DNA of 36,043 nt from Rhodospirillales bacterium (lineage in GTDB: Bacteria > Pseudomonadota > Alphaproteobacteria > Rhodospirillales > JASLLV01). The translations under genes were made by a program, and so were the position numbers. Of the stretch, positions 24,653 to 32,788 are shown one piece after another. The notes beneath the pieces are model-generated. The model was not told where the DNA came from. It saw nothing but the letters and a program-made list of their open reading frames with translations, and did not search any database. Positions within the stretch are counted from its first letter, which is position 1; every line of letters begins with the position of its first letter. The stretch is taken from assembly GCA_030746935.1 (NCBI GenBank), contig JASLLV010000006.1:1-36043 (forward strand), read 5' to 3'.

Positions 24653-25357
24653 GTGGCGCTCGCTCGCCGGCTTGAGAAGGGCAACGCATTGGTGCTGACT
24701 CGAGAGAACATCAAAAGCGGTTTCCTCCAGAAGATGCTTGCCGACGGAGACCGCTCGCTTCGCCTCCTTAGCGACGAGGAGCGCGAGGCGTCTCTCACCG
24801 CGATGCTGGTGGACGTGGCGCCGAACGAAGACGTCTGGGTCTTCGCGTACGGCTCTTTGATCTGGAACCCGGCATTCCACTTCGCCGAGAAGCGAATCGC
24901 GACCGTCCACGGCTGGCACCGGCGCTTTTGCTTGTGGGTGCAGTTGGGGCGCGGATCGCCCGGGAACCCCGGCCTGATGCTGGGCCTTCAACGCGGGGGG
25001 GCGTGCCGGGGGCTGGTCTATCGCATCGCCCGGCCCCATACGAGGACCGAGCTCGAAATCGTCTGGCGCCGCGAGATGGTGGCTGGCGCCTACCGGCCGC
25101 GCTGGGTCGCGGCCCGCACGGCCGAGGGCCCGGTCCGCGCCATCGCGTTTGCCATCAACGACGGCCACGACCGGTACGCGGGCGGGCTGTCGGACGAAAA
25201 GGTGGCGGCGTCCATCGCCACCGCCGAGGGTCGGATCGGTCCTTGTTGCGACTATCTGTACAACACCGTCGCGCATCTGGAGGAGCTCGGTATCCACGAC
25301 CGCCGGCTCCACTGGACCCGCAAACGGGTGGACGCGCTGCGCGCGGCGGCGCGCTGA
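24653..25357 (+). CDS. ChaC-like gamma-glutamylcyclotransferase
   Basis: A 234-residue protein with the defining motif VFAYGSLIWNP (about residues 62-72), followed by HGWHRRFCLW, LGLQRGGACRGLVYRI and the region ELEIVWRREM holding the probable catalytic glutamate. ChaC-type enzymes cleave glutathione or gamma-glutamyl peptides to 5-oxoproline. This fits functionally with the 5-oxoprolinase-like hyuAB in the window, although the genes are over 11 kb apart. The first start is GTG 24653 close to GAGGAG; GTG 24692 is an alternative about 13 codons later. It is flanked by two RidA-family genes. Confidence 0.92.
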   Translation: MALARRLEKGNALVLTRENIKSGFLQKMLADGDRSLRLLSDEEREASLTAMLVDVAPNEDVWVFAYGSLIWNPAFHFAEKRIATVHGWHRRFCLWVQLGRGSPGNPGLMLGLQRGGACRGLVYRIARPHTRTELEIVWRREMVAGAYRPRWVAARTAEGPVRAIAFAINDGHDRYAGGLSDEKVAASIATAEGRIGPCCDYLYNTVAHLEELGIHDRRLHWTRKRVDALRAAAR

Positions 25358-25408
25358 TCGCGTCGCGAACCTTTATTGACCGCCGAACTGGAACTTGAGG
25401 AGGCTCCG

Positions 25409-25753
25409 ATGGAGATCGTACGTCAGGAAATTAAACCGACCATGAGCCACGTGGTCGAGCACAACGGCGTGGTCTATCTCGCCGGTATGATGGCCGACGA
25501 CCACAGCGCGTCGACCACCGTCCAGACCGAACAGGTGTTGGCAAAAATCGACGCGCTGCTCGCCATGGCGGGAACCGACAAGTCGCGATTGCTGACCGCG
25601 ATGGTCTTCGTTTCCGACATCGGTATCCGGCCCGAATTGAACAAGGTGTGGCAAGCCTGGATCGCCCCCAACAACCCACCGACGCGCGCCTGCGTCGGTA
25701 TCCAGCTCGAAGGTCCGGCGAAGGTCGAGATCATCGTCACCGCCGCCAAATAG
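25409..25753 (+). CDS. RidA-family (YjgF/UK114) protein, copy 2
   Basis: A 114-residue protein with VEHNGVVYLAGMMADD, TEQVLAKIDALLAMAGTDKSRLLTAMVFVSDI and the C-terminal PPTRACVGIQLEGPAKVEIIVTA. The Arg in PTRAC matches the catalytic arginine of imine deaminases, so this copy, unlike copy 1, looks active in hydrolysing 2-aminoacrylate-type enamines. ATG 25409 preceded by TTGAGGAGG is the clear start; the TTG at 25376 only opens the frame. It lies 51 bases after the ChaC-like gene and may share its transcript. Confidence 0.93.
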   Translation: MEIVRQEIKPTMSHVVEHNGVVYLAGMMADDHSASTTVQTEQVLAKIDALLAMAGTDKSRLLTAMVFVSDIGIRPELNKVWQAWIAPNNPPTRACVGIQLEGPAKVEIIVTAAK

Positions 25754-25776
25754 CAGGCGTTTTCGCCCGGCCCGCC

Positions 25777-25805
25777 TTGACAGGCGCGCGCCTGCGCTTT
25801 AGCTT
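25777..25805 (+). promoter_or_regulatory. Promoter of rpmJ
   Basis: Perfect TTGACA (25777-25782), 17-base spacer containing the palindrome GGCGCGCGCC, then TAGCTT (25800-25805). It stands about 72 bases before the rpmJ ATG and follows the end of the RidA gene. It is the best sigma70-type match in the window. Confidence 0.55.
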
Positions 25806-25877
25806 CCGCGCCTTCCGGCGGCGGGTGTACCGCATGTCCGCATCGCCTTGGCACGCCGGCAAAAAGGTCGGGCACGC

Positions 25878-26003
25878 ATGAAGGTCAAGAACTCGCTCAA
25901 GACCGCCAAGCTCCGCGAGCGCGGCTGCCGCGTCGTCCGCCGTGGCCGGCGTGTGTACGTCATCAACAAGCGCAACCGCCGCTTCAAGGCCCGCCAGGGC
26001 TGA
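25878..26003 (+). CDS. rpmJ: 50S ribosomal protein L36
   Basis: A 41-residue, very basic protein that begins [20 protein letters not shown] and ends [16 protein letters not shown]. This is the long alphaproteobacterial form of L36 with its characteristic FKARQG end. Only one cysteine remains, so the zinc ribbon (C-x2-C...C-x4-H) of the short form is absent: a zinc-independent version. It binds 23S rRNA in the large subunit. It has its own promoter and sits alone between catabolic and secreted-protein genes, as is common for rpmJ in alphaproteobacteria. A start without a strong Shine-Dalgarno (GGTCGGGCACGC precedes it) is not unusual. Confidence 0.95.
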   Translation: MKVKNSLKTAKLRERGCRVVRRGRRVYVINKRNRRFKARQG

Positions 26004-26068
26004 TCGCGCCGCTCCGCGCAGCGAATTCGCGTCGCGACCGCCCAAGTCGGCGCGCCGTTGATAACCAT

Positions 26069-26096
26069 TTGCAACACAGCGCCTTCAAGTTACCAT
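26069..26096 (+). promoter_or_regulatory. Candidate promoter of first tandem secreted-protein gene
   Basis: TTGCAA (26069-26074), 16-base spacer, TACCAT (26091-26096; four of six to TATAAT). It lies in a locally AT-richer stretch in the 175-base gap after rpmJ, about 82 bases before the ATG. Confidence 0.35.
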
Positions 26097-26178
26097 CTTC
26101 GTGACCGGCTCACGGCGGGACGCGCGCGGCCGTCCCTTATGGCGCTCTCCCGGGGCCTGGAACGGAGGAGTATCCGCC

Positions 26179-26997
26179 ATGCGCTCGATCATCGTCGTAC
26201 CGATTTGCGCCCTTGGGCTCGGCCTTTTCGCCGGAGCGGCGGATGCCGGCGTACCCCAAGCACTTCTCGTTGCCGCCCAGGGTGAGATCACGCTGCGGTG
26301 CGAGGCCGGCGAATGCGCCGCCGACGTAACCACCGTCTGCCTCCGGCGCGACCGCGACATGCCGCTTCCCGGGACCCCGTATGCGCCGATCGAGCTTGCC
26401 GGCGCGCCTGGCGCCTTGACGCTCGTCGGGCGAACCGCCGACGGACGCGATGTGCCGCTTACGAGCCTGGTCCCGGTTGCGTTAAGCGCCGCCCGCGGAC
26501 ACTTGGCGGTGAAGCTCAGCGTGCCCGCGGACGTTCGCGACCGTTTTGGGATCGAAACCCTTGCGGCCCACGTCACGGGCACTGTGGCCCTGGCCCCGGT
26601 GGTTTCCGGAAACGTCGCGGATGCAGGTTCGTTGGCAGAGCTTGCCGAGGCCCTGGCGGCGTTGCGTCCCGTCGCCGAGACCGTGCTGAGGGCCCGCAGT
26701 GAAGTGCTCGCCGCCGCCTGGCTGGTTCACGACGTTTACAACGCCCTTCCCCGCGCGCGCCAATCGAGCCCGGCCGAGAACGGCCACGCCTGGGTCGCGG
26801 CAATCGACGCATGGCGGGACCGGGCGCCGAGCCCCGTCGCCGAAGAAGCACTCGCCCGCGGCCGTGACGTGTTCGATTTTTGCACGGCGCCCTGGCGGAC
26901 GAACTTTCCGCTGCGAAGCTGTTTGGGGCATATGCACAACGAGCTGATGCAGCGGGTCAACGACGACTACTGGCGGAAGACCCACACCGGTTCGTGA
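26179..26997 (+). CDS. Secreted protein of unknown family, tandem copy 1 (intact)
   Basis: A 272-residue protein with a signal peptide (PICALGLGLFAGAADA, cut before GVPQ). It has a striking Cys block CEAGECAADVTTVCLRRDRD at mature positions near 20-40, then MPLPGTPY. A beta-rich middle contains GHLAVKLSV and ETLAAHVTGTVALAP. A helical second half (LHDVYNALPRA-like stretch, with AWLVHDVYNALPRAR) leads to a C-terminal RSCLGHMHNELMQRVNDDYW ending in HTGS. The family is not recognised. Strong GGAGGAG lies before ATG 26179. It is followed by a related gene at 27136. Location should be periplasmic or extracellular. Confidence 0.85.
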   Translation: MRSIIVVPICALGLGLFAGAADAGVPQALLVAAQGEITLRCEAGECAADVTTVCLRRDRDMPLPGTPYAPIELAGAPGALTLVGRTADGRDVPLTSLVPVALSAARGHLAVKLSVPADVRDRFGIETLAAHVTGTVALAPVVSGNVADAGSLAELAEALAALRPVAETVLRARSEVLAAAWLVHDVYNALPRARQSSPAENGHAWVAAIDAWRDRAPSPVAEEALARGRDVFDFCTAPWRTNFPLRSCLGHMHNELMQRVNDDYWRKTHTGS

Positions 26998-27056
26998 CGA
27001 AAGCGCTGGCCCTTGTCCGGCGCTGATTTTCCTTTCCGGGCTGCCGCCGATTGCGC

Positions 27057-27062
27057 TACACT
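27057..27062 (+). promoter_or_regulatory. Candidate -10 element of second tandem gene
   Basis: TACACT (five of six identical to TATACT-like, four to TATAAT) in the 138-base gap, in the context GCGCTACACTTTTGCC, about 74 bases before the ATG at 27136. No good -35 element is present at 16-18 bases, so this is weak. Confidence 0.25.
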
Positions 27063-27135
27063 TTTGCCAACCCCGAGTCGCGCCTGCGCCCTCGCGGTTA
27101 TCGGTGCGCGACCGACGATTCAAGGAGTGAATCCA

Positions 27136-27974
27136 ATGCGCAAGATCAGTTTGGCCGTGGCCGCAATCGGACTGGCGGGATTCGCGGGCACCGCGGCGGC
27201 GGCCCCGCAGAGCCTGCTCGTGGCCTCGAAGGGGACGTGCCCCTTTTGTGCGAAGGCGGCGAATGCGCCGCCGACATCACCACGATCTGCCTGCAGCGCG
27301 ACCGCGACATGCCCCTTAAGGGCACGGTCTACGACATCATGACCGAAGCGCCCGACGACCAGCCCTTGCGCATCGTCGGCCTGCTCGCCGACGGTGGCGA
27401 GGTCGAGCTGGCCTCGGCGGCGGCACCGGTCTCGATCGTGGCCGAACGCGGTCATCTGGCCGTCAAGCTGAGCGTTTCCGCCAGCGTCGTCGATCGTTTC
27501 CAGCTTTCGCAACTGATCGCGCGCGTGAGCGGACCGGTGGTGCTCGCGCCTCGCCCTGAGCCTGGCGACGACAATCCTCAGACGGAAACCGACCTCGCCG
27601 AGTCCCAGGGTACGTTGAGGTCGCTGGCCGAAGAGACGATCGCCGCGAACCCGGCGAAGATGGCCGTGGCCGCCGTCCTTCACGAGGCGGTCAACGCGTT
27701 GCCCAGGCTTCGCGCCACCACGCGTGCGGACCACCAGGCGGCTTGGCGGCGCGCGTCGGCGAGCGCCTCGGGGGCCGAGGCCGAAAAGGCAATCGAACAG
27801 GCGCGCAACGCGTTTCGCGCGTGCTCGAGCGTCGCGCTTGGATCGGGCCGCAAGCCCCATGAGGAGCCGACCTGGGAGAAGTTCACGTTCCGCGATTGCC
27901 TCGGGACCATGCACAACGGCGCCGTCAATCCGGTGAACGAGACCTACTGGAAGAACCTCTATCACGGCAGTTGA
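27136..27974 (+). pseudogene. Secreted protein of unknown family, tandem copy 2 (frameshifted)
   Basis: A paralogue of the gene at 26179. ATG 27136 (AAGGAG upstream) starts a signal peptide (LAVAAIGLAGFAGTAAAA) and PQSLLVASKG. The frame then breaks at the G run 27231-27234. Continuing in the -1 frame restores GDVPLLCEGGECAADITTIC, LQRDRDMPLKGT, RGHLAVKLSV, LHEAVNALPR and the C-terminal FRDCLGTMHNG, ending YHGS. One missing G (four instead of five) explains it. The intact product would be 279 residues. As written, the first frame ends after about 69 codons. Downstream sequence is well conserved with copy 1, so the break is recent, an error, or bypassed by slippage. Confidence 0.85.
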
Positions 27975-28062
27975 AGCGCCGGCGCCTAATCCGTCTTCGG
28001 CGCGCGCGCCGTCGCTAGGGCGGCGGCGGCGGTGACTTTGGGCGCCTGGAAAGCGTGACGCC

Positions 28063-29550
28063 ATGCGCATGCCGAAACCCGACGCCAGCGTCGTCGGCCG
28101 CCGCGACGCGATCGTCGGCCAGCTTCGCGAAATCGTGGCCACCGAGGGCGTGATCGTCGATGAGGACGAGATGCGCGCGTACGAGTGCGACGGCCTCACC
28201 GCTTACCGCCAGCTTCCCTTCATCGTCGTCCTGCCCGAAACGACCGAGCAGGTCTCGCGAATCCTGAAGCTGTGCCACGCGGAAGGCGTGAAGGTGGTGC
28301 CCCGCGGTGCCGGGACCTCGCTTTCCGGCGGCGCGCTGCCGCTGGCGGACGCGATCACTCTCGGGCTCGCAAAGTTCAACCGCATCCTCGATGTGGATTT
28401 GGACAATCGCTGCGTCGTCGCCCAGCCCGGCGTGACGAACCTCGGCATCACCGACGCCGTCAAATCTCAAGGCTTCTATTACGCCCCCGATCCCTCGAGC
28501 CAGATCGCCTGCACCATCGGCGGCAACGTCGCCGAGAACTCGGGCGGGGTCCACTGTCTGAAATACGGCCTCACCACCAACAACCTGCTCGGTCTCGAGA
28601 TGGTGCTGATTACGGGCGAGGTGATCCGGATCGGCGGCAAGCACTTGGACAGCGAGGGCTACGACCTTCTCGGCCTGGTCACCGGCTCCGAAGGCCTCCT
28701 CGGTGTCGTGACCGAGGTCACGGTCCGCATCCTTCCCCGACCGGAGATGGCGCGCGCCCTTCTCGCCGGTTTCCCGTCGAGCGAGGCCGCAGGCGCCTGC
28801 GTCGCCCAAGTGATCGGGGCGGGCATCATTCCGGCCGGCATGGAGATGATGGATCGGCCCGCCATTCACGCGGCCGAGGATTTCGTCCATGCGGGCTATC
28901 CGCTCGACGCCGACGCCTTGTTGATCGTCGAGCTCGACGGGCCGGAGGCCGAGGTTGCCCATCTCGTCGACCGGGTGACCGGGATCGCGCGGGAATCGGG
29001 TGCCGGTGAACTGCGCGTGAGCGCCGATGATGAGGAACGCGAGCGGTTCTGGGCCGGGCGCAAGGCGGCGTTTCCGGCGGTCGGTAGGATTTCGCCCGAC
29101 TACTACTGCATGGACGGAACCATTCCCCGGCGCCGGCTCGCGGAAGTGCTTCGGCGCATGGCCGAGATGTCGAGGCGCCACGGCCTTCGCGTCGCCAACG
29201 TCTTTCACGCCGGCGACGGGAACCTGCACCCGCTGATCCTGTATGACGCCAACCGGCCGGGCGAGCTGGAAAGCGCCGAGACGTTCGGCGCAGAAATCCT
29301 CAAGTTGTGCGTCGAGGTCGGCGGAGTCTTGACTGGCGAGCACGGCGTCGGCGTCGAGAAGCGCGATTTGATGGGCGTCATGTTCACCGAGGACGACCTG
29401 AACCACCAGCAACGCGTGAAGTGCGCATTCGACGCCGAAAGCCTTCTCAATCCCGGCAAGGTCTATCCGATCCTGCGCCGCTGTGCCGAGTTGGGCCGGC
29501 TCCACGTGCGGGCAGGTCAGGTCCGCTTCCCCGACATCCCCCGGTTCTGA
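28063..29550 (+). CDS. glcD: Glycolate oxidase subunit GlcD (FAD-linked)
   Basis: A 495-residue PCMH-type flavoprotein. The FAD-binding segment includes VVPRGAGTSLSGGALP and CTIGGNVAENSGGVHCLKYG, then GSEGLLGVVTEVTVRI. The C-terminal domain has the metal/substrate motifs NVFHAGDGNLHPLI and LTGEHGVGVEKRDL, and NPGKVYP at the end. It oxidises glycolate or another 2-hydroxyacid to the 2-oxoacid, passing electrons through GlcE/GlcF to the quinone pool. The order glcD-glcE-glcF with short gaps (19 and 12 bases) is the classic operon, and it distinguishes this gene from the single-subunit paralogue at 34535. Confidence 0.95.
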   Translation: MRMPKPDASVVGRRDAIVGQLREIVATEGVIVDEDEMRAYECDGLTAYRQLPFIVVLPETTEQVSRILKLCHAEGVKVVPRGAGTSLSGGALPLADAITLGLAKFNRILDVDLDNRCVVAQPGVTNLGITDAVKSQGFYYAPDPSSQIACTIGGNVAENSGGVHCLKYGLTTNNLLGLEMVLITGEVIRIGGKHLDSEGYDLLGLVTGSEGLLGVVTEVTVRILPRPEMARALLAGFPSSEAAGACVAQVIGAGIIPAGMEMMDRPAIHAAEDFVHAGYPLDADALLIVELDGPEAEVAHLVDRVTGIARESGAGELRVSADDEERERFWAGRKAAFPAVGRISPDYYCMDGTIPRRRLAEVLRRMAEMSRRHGLRVANVFHAGDGNLHPLILYDANRPGELESAETFGAEILKLCVEVGGVLTGEHGVGVEKRDLMGVMFTEDDLNHQQRVKCAFDAESLLNPGKVYPILRRCAELGRLHVRAGQVRFPDIPRF

Positions 29551-29569
29551 ACGCGGCTTCGAAGCGCCC

Positions 29570-30787
29570 ATGACCGATGTGCTTGCGCCTCGCGACGCCG
29601 ACGACGTGCTCGACGCGGTTGCAGAATCGCTCGCGACGGGGCGGCCGGTCGACGTGGTGGCAGCGGGCAGCAAGCGGAACTTCGGCCGCCCGTGCGAGAC
29701 GGCGTGCGAACTCGACGTAAGCGCGCTTTCGGGTATCGATCTCTACGAGCCCGACGAGCTGGTGGTCGGCATGGGCGCGGCGACCCCGCTCGTGGCGCTC
29801 GAGGCGGCGCTTGAGGCCGAGCGGCAGATGCTCTCATTCGAACCCCCGGACCTCGGTCCCGTGCTCGGCGCGCCGGCGGGCCAAAGCACGGTCGGTGGCG
29901 TGCTCGCATGCAACCTCTCGGGCCCACGGCGCATCATGGCGGGCGCCGCGCGTGACCACTTCCTCGGCTTTAACGCCGTCAGCGGTCGCGGAGAAGCGTT
30001 CAAGTCCGGCGGCCGCGTCGTCAAGAACGTTACGGGCTTCGATCTCTCGAAGTTGATTGCGGGCTCGTTCGGGACGCTGGCTGTGCTGACCCACGTGGTG
30101 CTTAGGGTTCTTCCGTCGCCAGAGGACGAGCGCACGGTGCTGATCGCCGGCCTCGCCGATGCCCAGGCCGTGAGCGCCATGTCGGCGGCCATGAACGGCC
30201 CATACGATGTCTCAGGCGCGGCCCATCTTCCGGCACCCGTCGCGTCAGCTTCGGCGAACGAGGCGGTCTCGGGCCTGGGCGCCTCGACGACGGCAATTCG
30301 GATCGAAGGGCCCGCACCATCGGTCGAGGCGCGGACGCGCGCCGTCAGCGCCCTCGTATCCGAATTCGGCCCGACGCACGTGCTGGATCGAGCGCAATCG
30401 GGCTCGCTGTGGCGCGAGGTTCGCGACGTCTCGTACTTCGCCGCCGACGGGCGCCAAGTCTGGCGGATTTCGGTCGCGCCGGCGGCAGGCGCGGGCGTCG
30501 GCGGGCAAATCGCGGCCGCAACCAACGGAACGGTTTTCTACGATTGGGCCGGGGGGCTGGTGTGGCTCGCGATTCCGGCGCTGGACGACGCCGGCCACGA
30601 GACGATTCGGGGCGCGATCCGGGATATCGGCGGCCACGCGACGCTCGTTCGCGCAGACCCCGAAGTGCGCGCCGCGGTGTCCGTCTTTCAACCCCAGCCC
30701 GCGCCGCTGGCGGCGCTGGCGGCGCGCATCAAGGACAGCTTCGACCCCCGCCACGTCCTCAACCCCGGGCGCATGGCACAGGTTTGA
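29570..30787 (+). CDS. glcE: Glycolate oxidase subunit GlcE (FAD-binding)
   Basis: A 405-residue protein with the half-PCMH FAD domain typical of GlcE: VDVVAAGSKRNFGRP, APAGQSTVGGVLACNLSGPRR and GRVVKNVTGFDLSKLIAGSFG followed by LAVLTHVVLRVLPSP. The C terminus FDPRHVLNPGRM is the usual family end. It forms the second flavin-containing subunit of glycolate oxidase. ATG 29570 lies 19 bases after the glcD stop; the frame upstream to 29483 overlaps glcD. Confidence 0.95.
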   Translation: MTDVLAPRDADDVLDAVAESLATGRPVDVVAAGSKRNFGRPCETACELDVSALSGIDLYEPDELVVGMGAATPLVALEAALEAERQMLSFEPPDLGPVLGAPAGQSTVGGVLACNLSGPRRIMAGAARDHFLGFNAVSGRGEAFKSGGRVVKNVTGFDLSKLIAGSFGTLAVLTHVVLRVLPSPEDERTVLIAGLADAQAVSAMSAAMNGPYDVSGAAHLPAPVASASANEAVSGLGASTTAIRIEGPAPSVEARTRAVSALVSEFGPTHVLDRAQSGSLWREVRDVSYFAADGRQVWRISVAPAAGAGVGGQIAAATNGTVFYDWAGGLVWLAIPALDDAGHETIRGAIRDIGGHATLVRADPEVRAAVSVFQPQPAPLAALAARIKDSFDPRHVLNPGRMAQV

Positions 30788-30799
30788 GGGCGCGCGGTC

Positions 30800-32137
30800 G
30801 TGCAAACCCGTTTCACCGCCGCCCAGCTCGCCGACGCCGACATCCGCGATGCCGACGCCATCCTTCGCGCCTGCGTGCATTGCGGGTTTTGCCTCGCCAC
30901 CTGTCCCACCTACGTTCAGCTCGGCGACGAGTTGGACAGCCCGCGCGGGCGCATCTATTTGATCAAGGACATGCTCGAGGGCGACCGTACGCCGAGCGCC
31001 AAGGTGGCGGGGCATATCGATCGCTGCCTTTCGTGCCTTTCGTGCATGACCACGTGCCCGTCGGGCGTCGACTATATGCACCTGGTCGACATTGCCCGCG
31101 CCCGCATCGAGACGCGCCTCGTCCGCCCGGTCGGCGAACGATTCTTGCGAGGCATGCTGGCGGCCGTGCTTCCCAGGCCCGCGGTGTTCCGCCTCGCGCT
31201 CATCGCCGGCGCGCTCGCGCGCCCCTTCCGGCGGCTTTTCCCGGCCCGCTGGCGCGCCGCCCTGGCGCTGGTGCCGCCGCGCATCGTCCCGCTCTCGTCC
31301 GGTGACCGGCCCCAGACCTTCCCCGCCTCAGGCGCGCGTCGCAAGCGGGTGGCGATCCTGCCCGGCTGTGCGCAGCAGATTCTGCGCCCAGCCATCAACG
31401 AGGCGGCCACGCGCGTGCTTACGCGCATGGGCTGCGAGGTCGTCGTGCCCGAGGGATTGGCCTGCTGCGGGGCGCTGGTCCACCACATGGGGCGCAGCGA
31501 AGACGCGCGCGTCTCGGCGCGCGCCGTGGTCCGCGCGTTCCACGACGCGCTTGACGACGGCGGGCTCGACGCCGTGGTCGTCACTGCGTCCGGTTGCGGC
31601 ACCATGGTCAAGGATTACGCGCACCTGCTGCGGGGCGACGCTGAGTTTGGCGCGAGGGCCGCAAAGATTGCGGCGCTCGCTCGGGACGTCTCGGAAGTGA
31701 TCGACGATCTTGGGCTCGCGGGTGCGGCGGCGGGGACGGTAGCGCCGTCGCTACCGGTCGTCGCCTACCACGCGGCGTGCTCGCTCGCCCACGGCCAGCG
31801 GATCCGCGAGACGCCGGCGCGGCTGCTGAGCAGCGCCGGATTCGTCGTCCGCGAGCCCGTCGACGCCCATCTGTGTTGTGGCTCGGCCGGGACCTACAAC
31901 ATGCTGCGGTCCGAATTGGCCGAGCCGTTGCGTGCGCGCAAGGCGGCGGCGCTCGCAGAACTGGGCGCCGATGTGATCGCGACGGGCAACATCGGCTGCC
32001 TCACCCAGCTTGCGGGTGCTGCGCCGGTCCCGGTGGTGCACACGGTCGAGCTTCTCGACTGGGCGACGGGCGGCCCGCCACCCAGCGAGCTTGCCACCCA
32101 TAAGCCCCGGGCGCGCCCGAGGCTTGGCAACGACTAG
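30800..32137 (+). CDS. glcF: Glycolate oxidase iron-sulfur subunit GlcF
   Basis: A 445-residue protein with two 4Fe-4S ferredoxin motifs (CVHCGFCLATCP about residues 25-36; CLSCLSCMTTCP about 76-87). It has two C-terminal CCG domains, with CCGALVHHMG and CCGSAGTYN. It carries electrons from GlcD/GlcE to the membrane quinone pool. The start codon is GTG at 30800, 12 bases after the glcE stop. The length is within the usual range for GlcF. Confidence 0.95.
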   Translation: MQTRFTAAQLADADIRDADAILRACVHCGFCLATCPTYVQLGDELDSPRGRIYLIKDMLEGDRTPSAKVAGHIDRCLSCLSCMTTCPSGVDYMHLVDIARARIETRLVRPVGERFLRGMLAAVLPRPAVFRLALIAGALARPFRRLFPARWRAALALVPPRIVPLSSGDRPQTFPASGARRKRVAILPGCAQQILRPAINEAATRVLTRMGCEVVVPEGLACCGALVHHMGRSEDARVSARAVVRAFHDALDDGGLDAVVVTASGCGTMVKDYAHLLRGDAEFGARAAKIAALARDVSEVIDDLGLAGAAAGTVAPSLPVVAYHAACSLAHGQRIRETPARLLSSAGFVVREPVDAHLCCGSAGTYNMLRSELAEPLRARKAAALAELGADVIATGNIGCLTQLAGAAPVPVVHTVELLDWATGGPPPSELATHKPRARPRLGND

Positions 32138-32158
32138 GTGCGCGCGTATCGTCGATCC

Positions 32159-32713
32159 ATGAGGGTGGGAATCGGCGCATGCGCGTTCGCGATTGCGTTC
32201 GCGCTCGCTTCGCTCGCCGCGGCGGGGCAGGACGACGTGCGTCTCGACGCACTGTTCGGGCGCTTGAAGGAAACCCCCAACATCCTCGAGGCCTTTGCGA
32301 TCGAGCAGGACATCTGGGGGATTTGGCTCGAGAGCGGAAACAACGACGTGGACGCCGAGATGAAGGTGGGGATGCAGTCCATGGGCGCTGGCGATTACGC
32401 AAGCGCGCTTCGGGCCTTCAATTCCGTCATCGAACGCCGGCCCGAACTTGCCGAGGGCTGGAACAAGCGCGCCACGCTCTATTGCCTCATGGGCGAGTAC
32501 GAATTCTCGGTGCGCGACATTCAACAAACGCTCGCGCTCGAACCTCGCCATTTCGGGGCGTTGTCGGGCCTGGGCCTTATCTACCGCGCCATGGGAAAAG
32601 AGGGCGGAGCCGCCGACGCCCTCGAAGAAGTGCGTAAGATTTACCCCCTCATGCCCGGGCTCGACGAGCGCATTCGCGAACTTCGCGACGCGGAAAAGGG
32701 AAAACAGATCTGA
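32159..32713 (+). CDS. Exported TPR-repeat protein
   Basis: A 184-residue protein with a signal peptide (ACAFAIAFALASLAAAG, cut before QDD). About three tetratricopeptide repeats follow: YASALRAFNSVIERRPELAEGWNKRA, EFSVRDIQQTLALEPRHFGALSGLG and GLIYRAMGKEGGAADALEEVRKIYP. Such proteins are common in alphaproteobacteria as periplasmic scaffolds; the specific partner is unknown. It begins 22 bases after the glcF stop (ATG 32159), or right after it if GTG 32138 is used, so it may be transcribed with glcDEF. Confidence 0.85.
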   Translation: MRVGIGACAFAIAFALASLAAAGQDDVRLDALFGRLKETPNILEAFAIEQDIWGIWLESGNNDVDAEMKVGMQSMGAGDYASALRAFNSVIERRPELAEGWNKRATLYCLMGEYEFSVRDIQQTLALEPRHFGALSGLGLIYRAMGKEGGAADALEEVRKIYPLMPGLDERIRELRDAEKGKQI

Positions 32714-32788
32714 GGGCAAGCAATCGGGCCGGCGCGTGCCCCCCTCGGGCCGGCGGTCGGCCGTCGGCGAACTAGCAGCGACGGAGAG

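Noticed and set aside
27225-27250. Programmed frameshift as the main explanation in the second secreted gene
   Set aside because: Only a four-G tract, no classic slippery heptamer or obvious downstream pseudoknot, and copy 1 needs none; a missing base is more likely.
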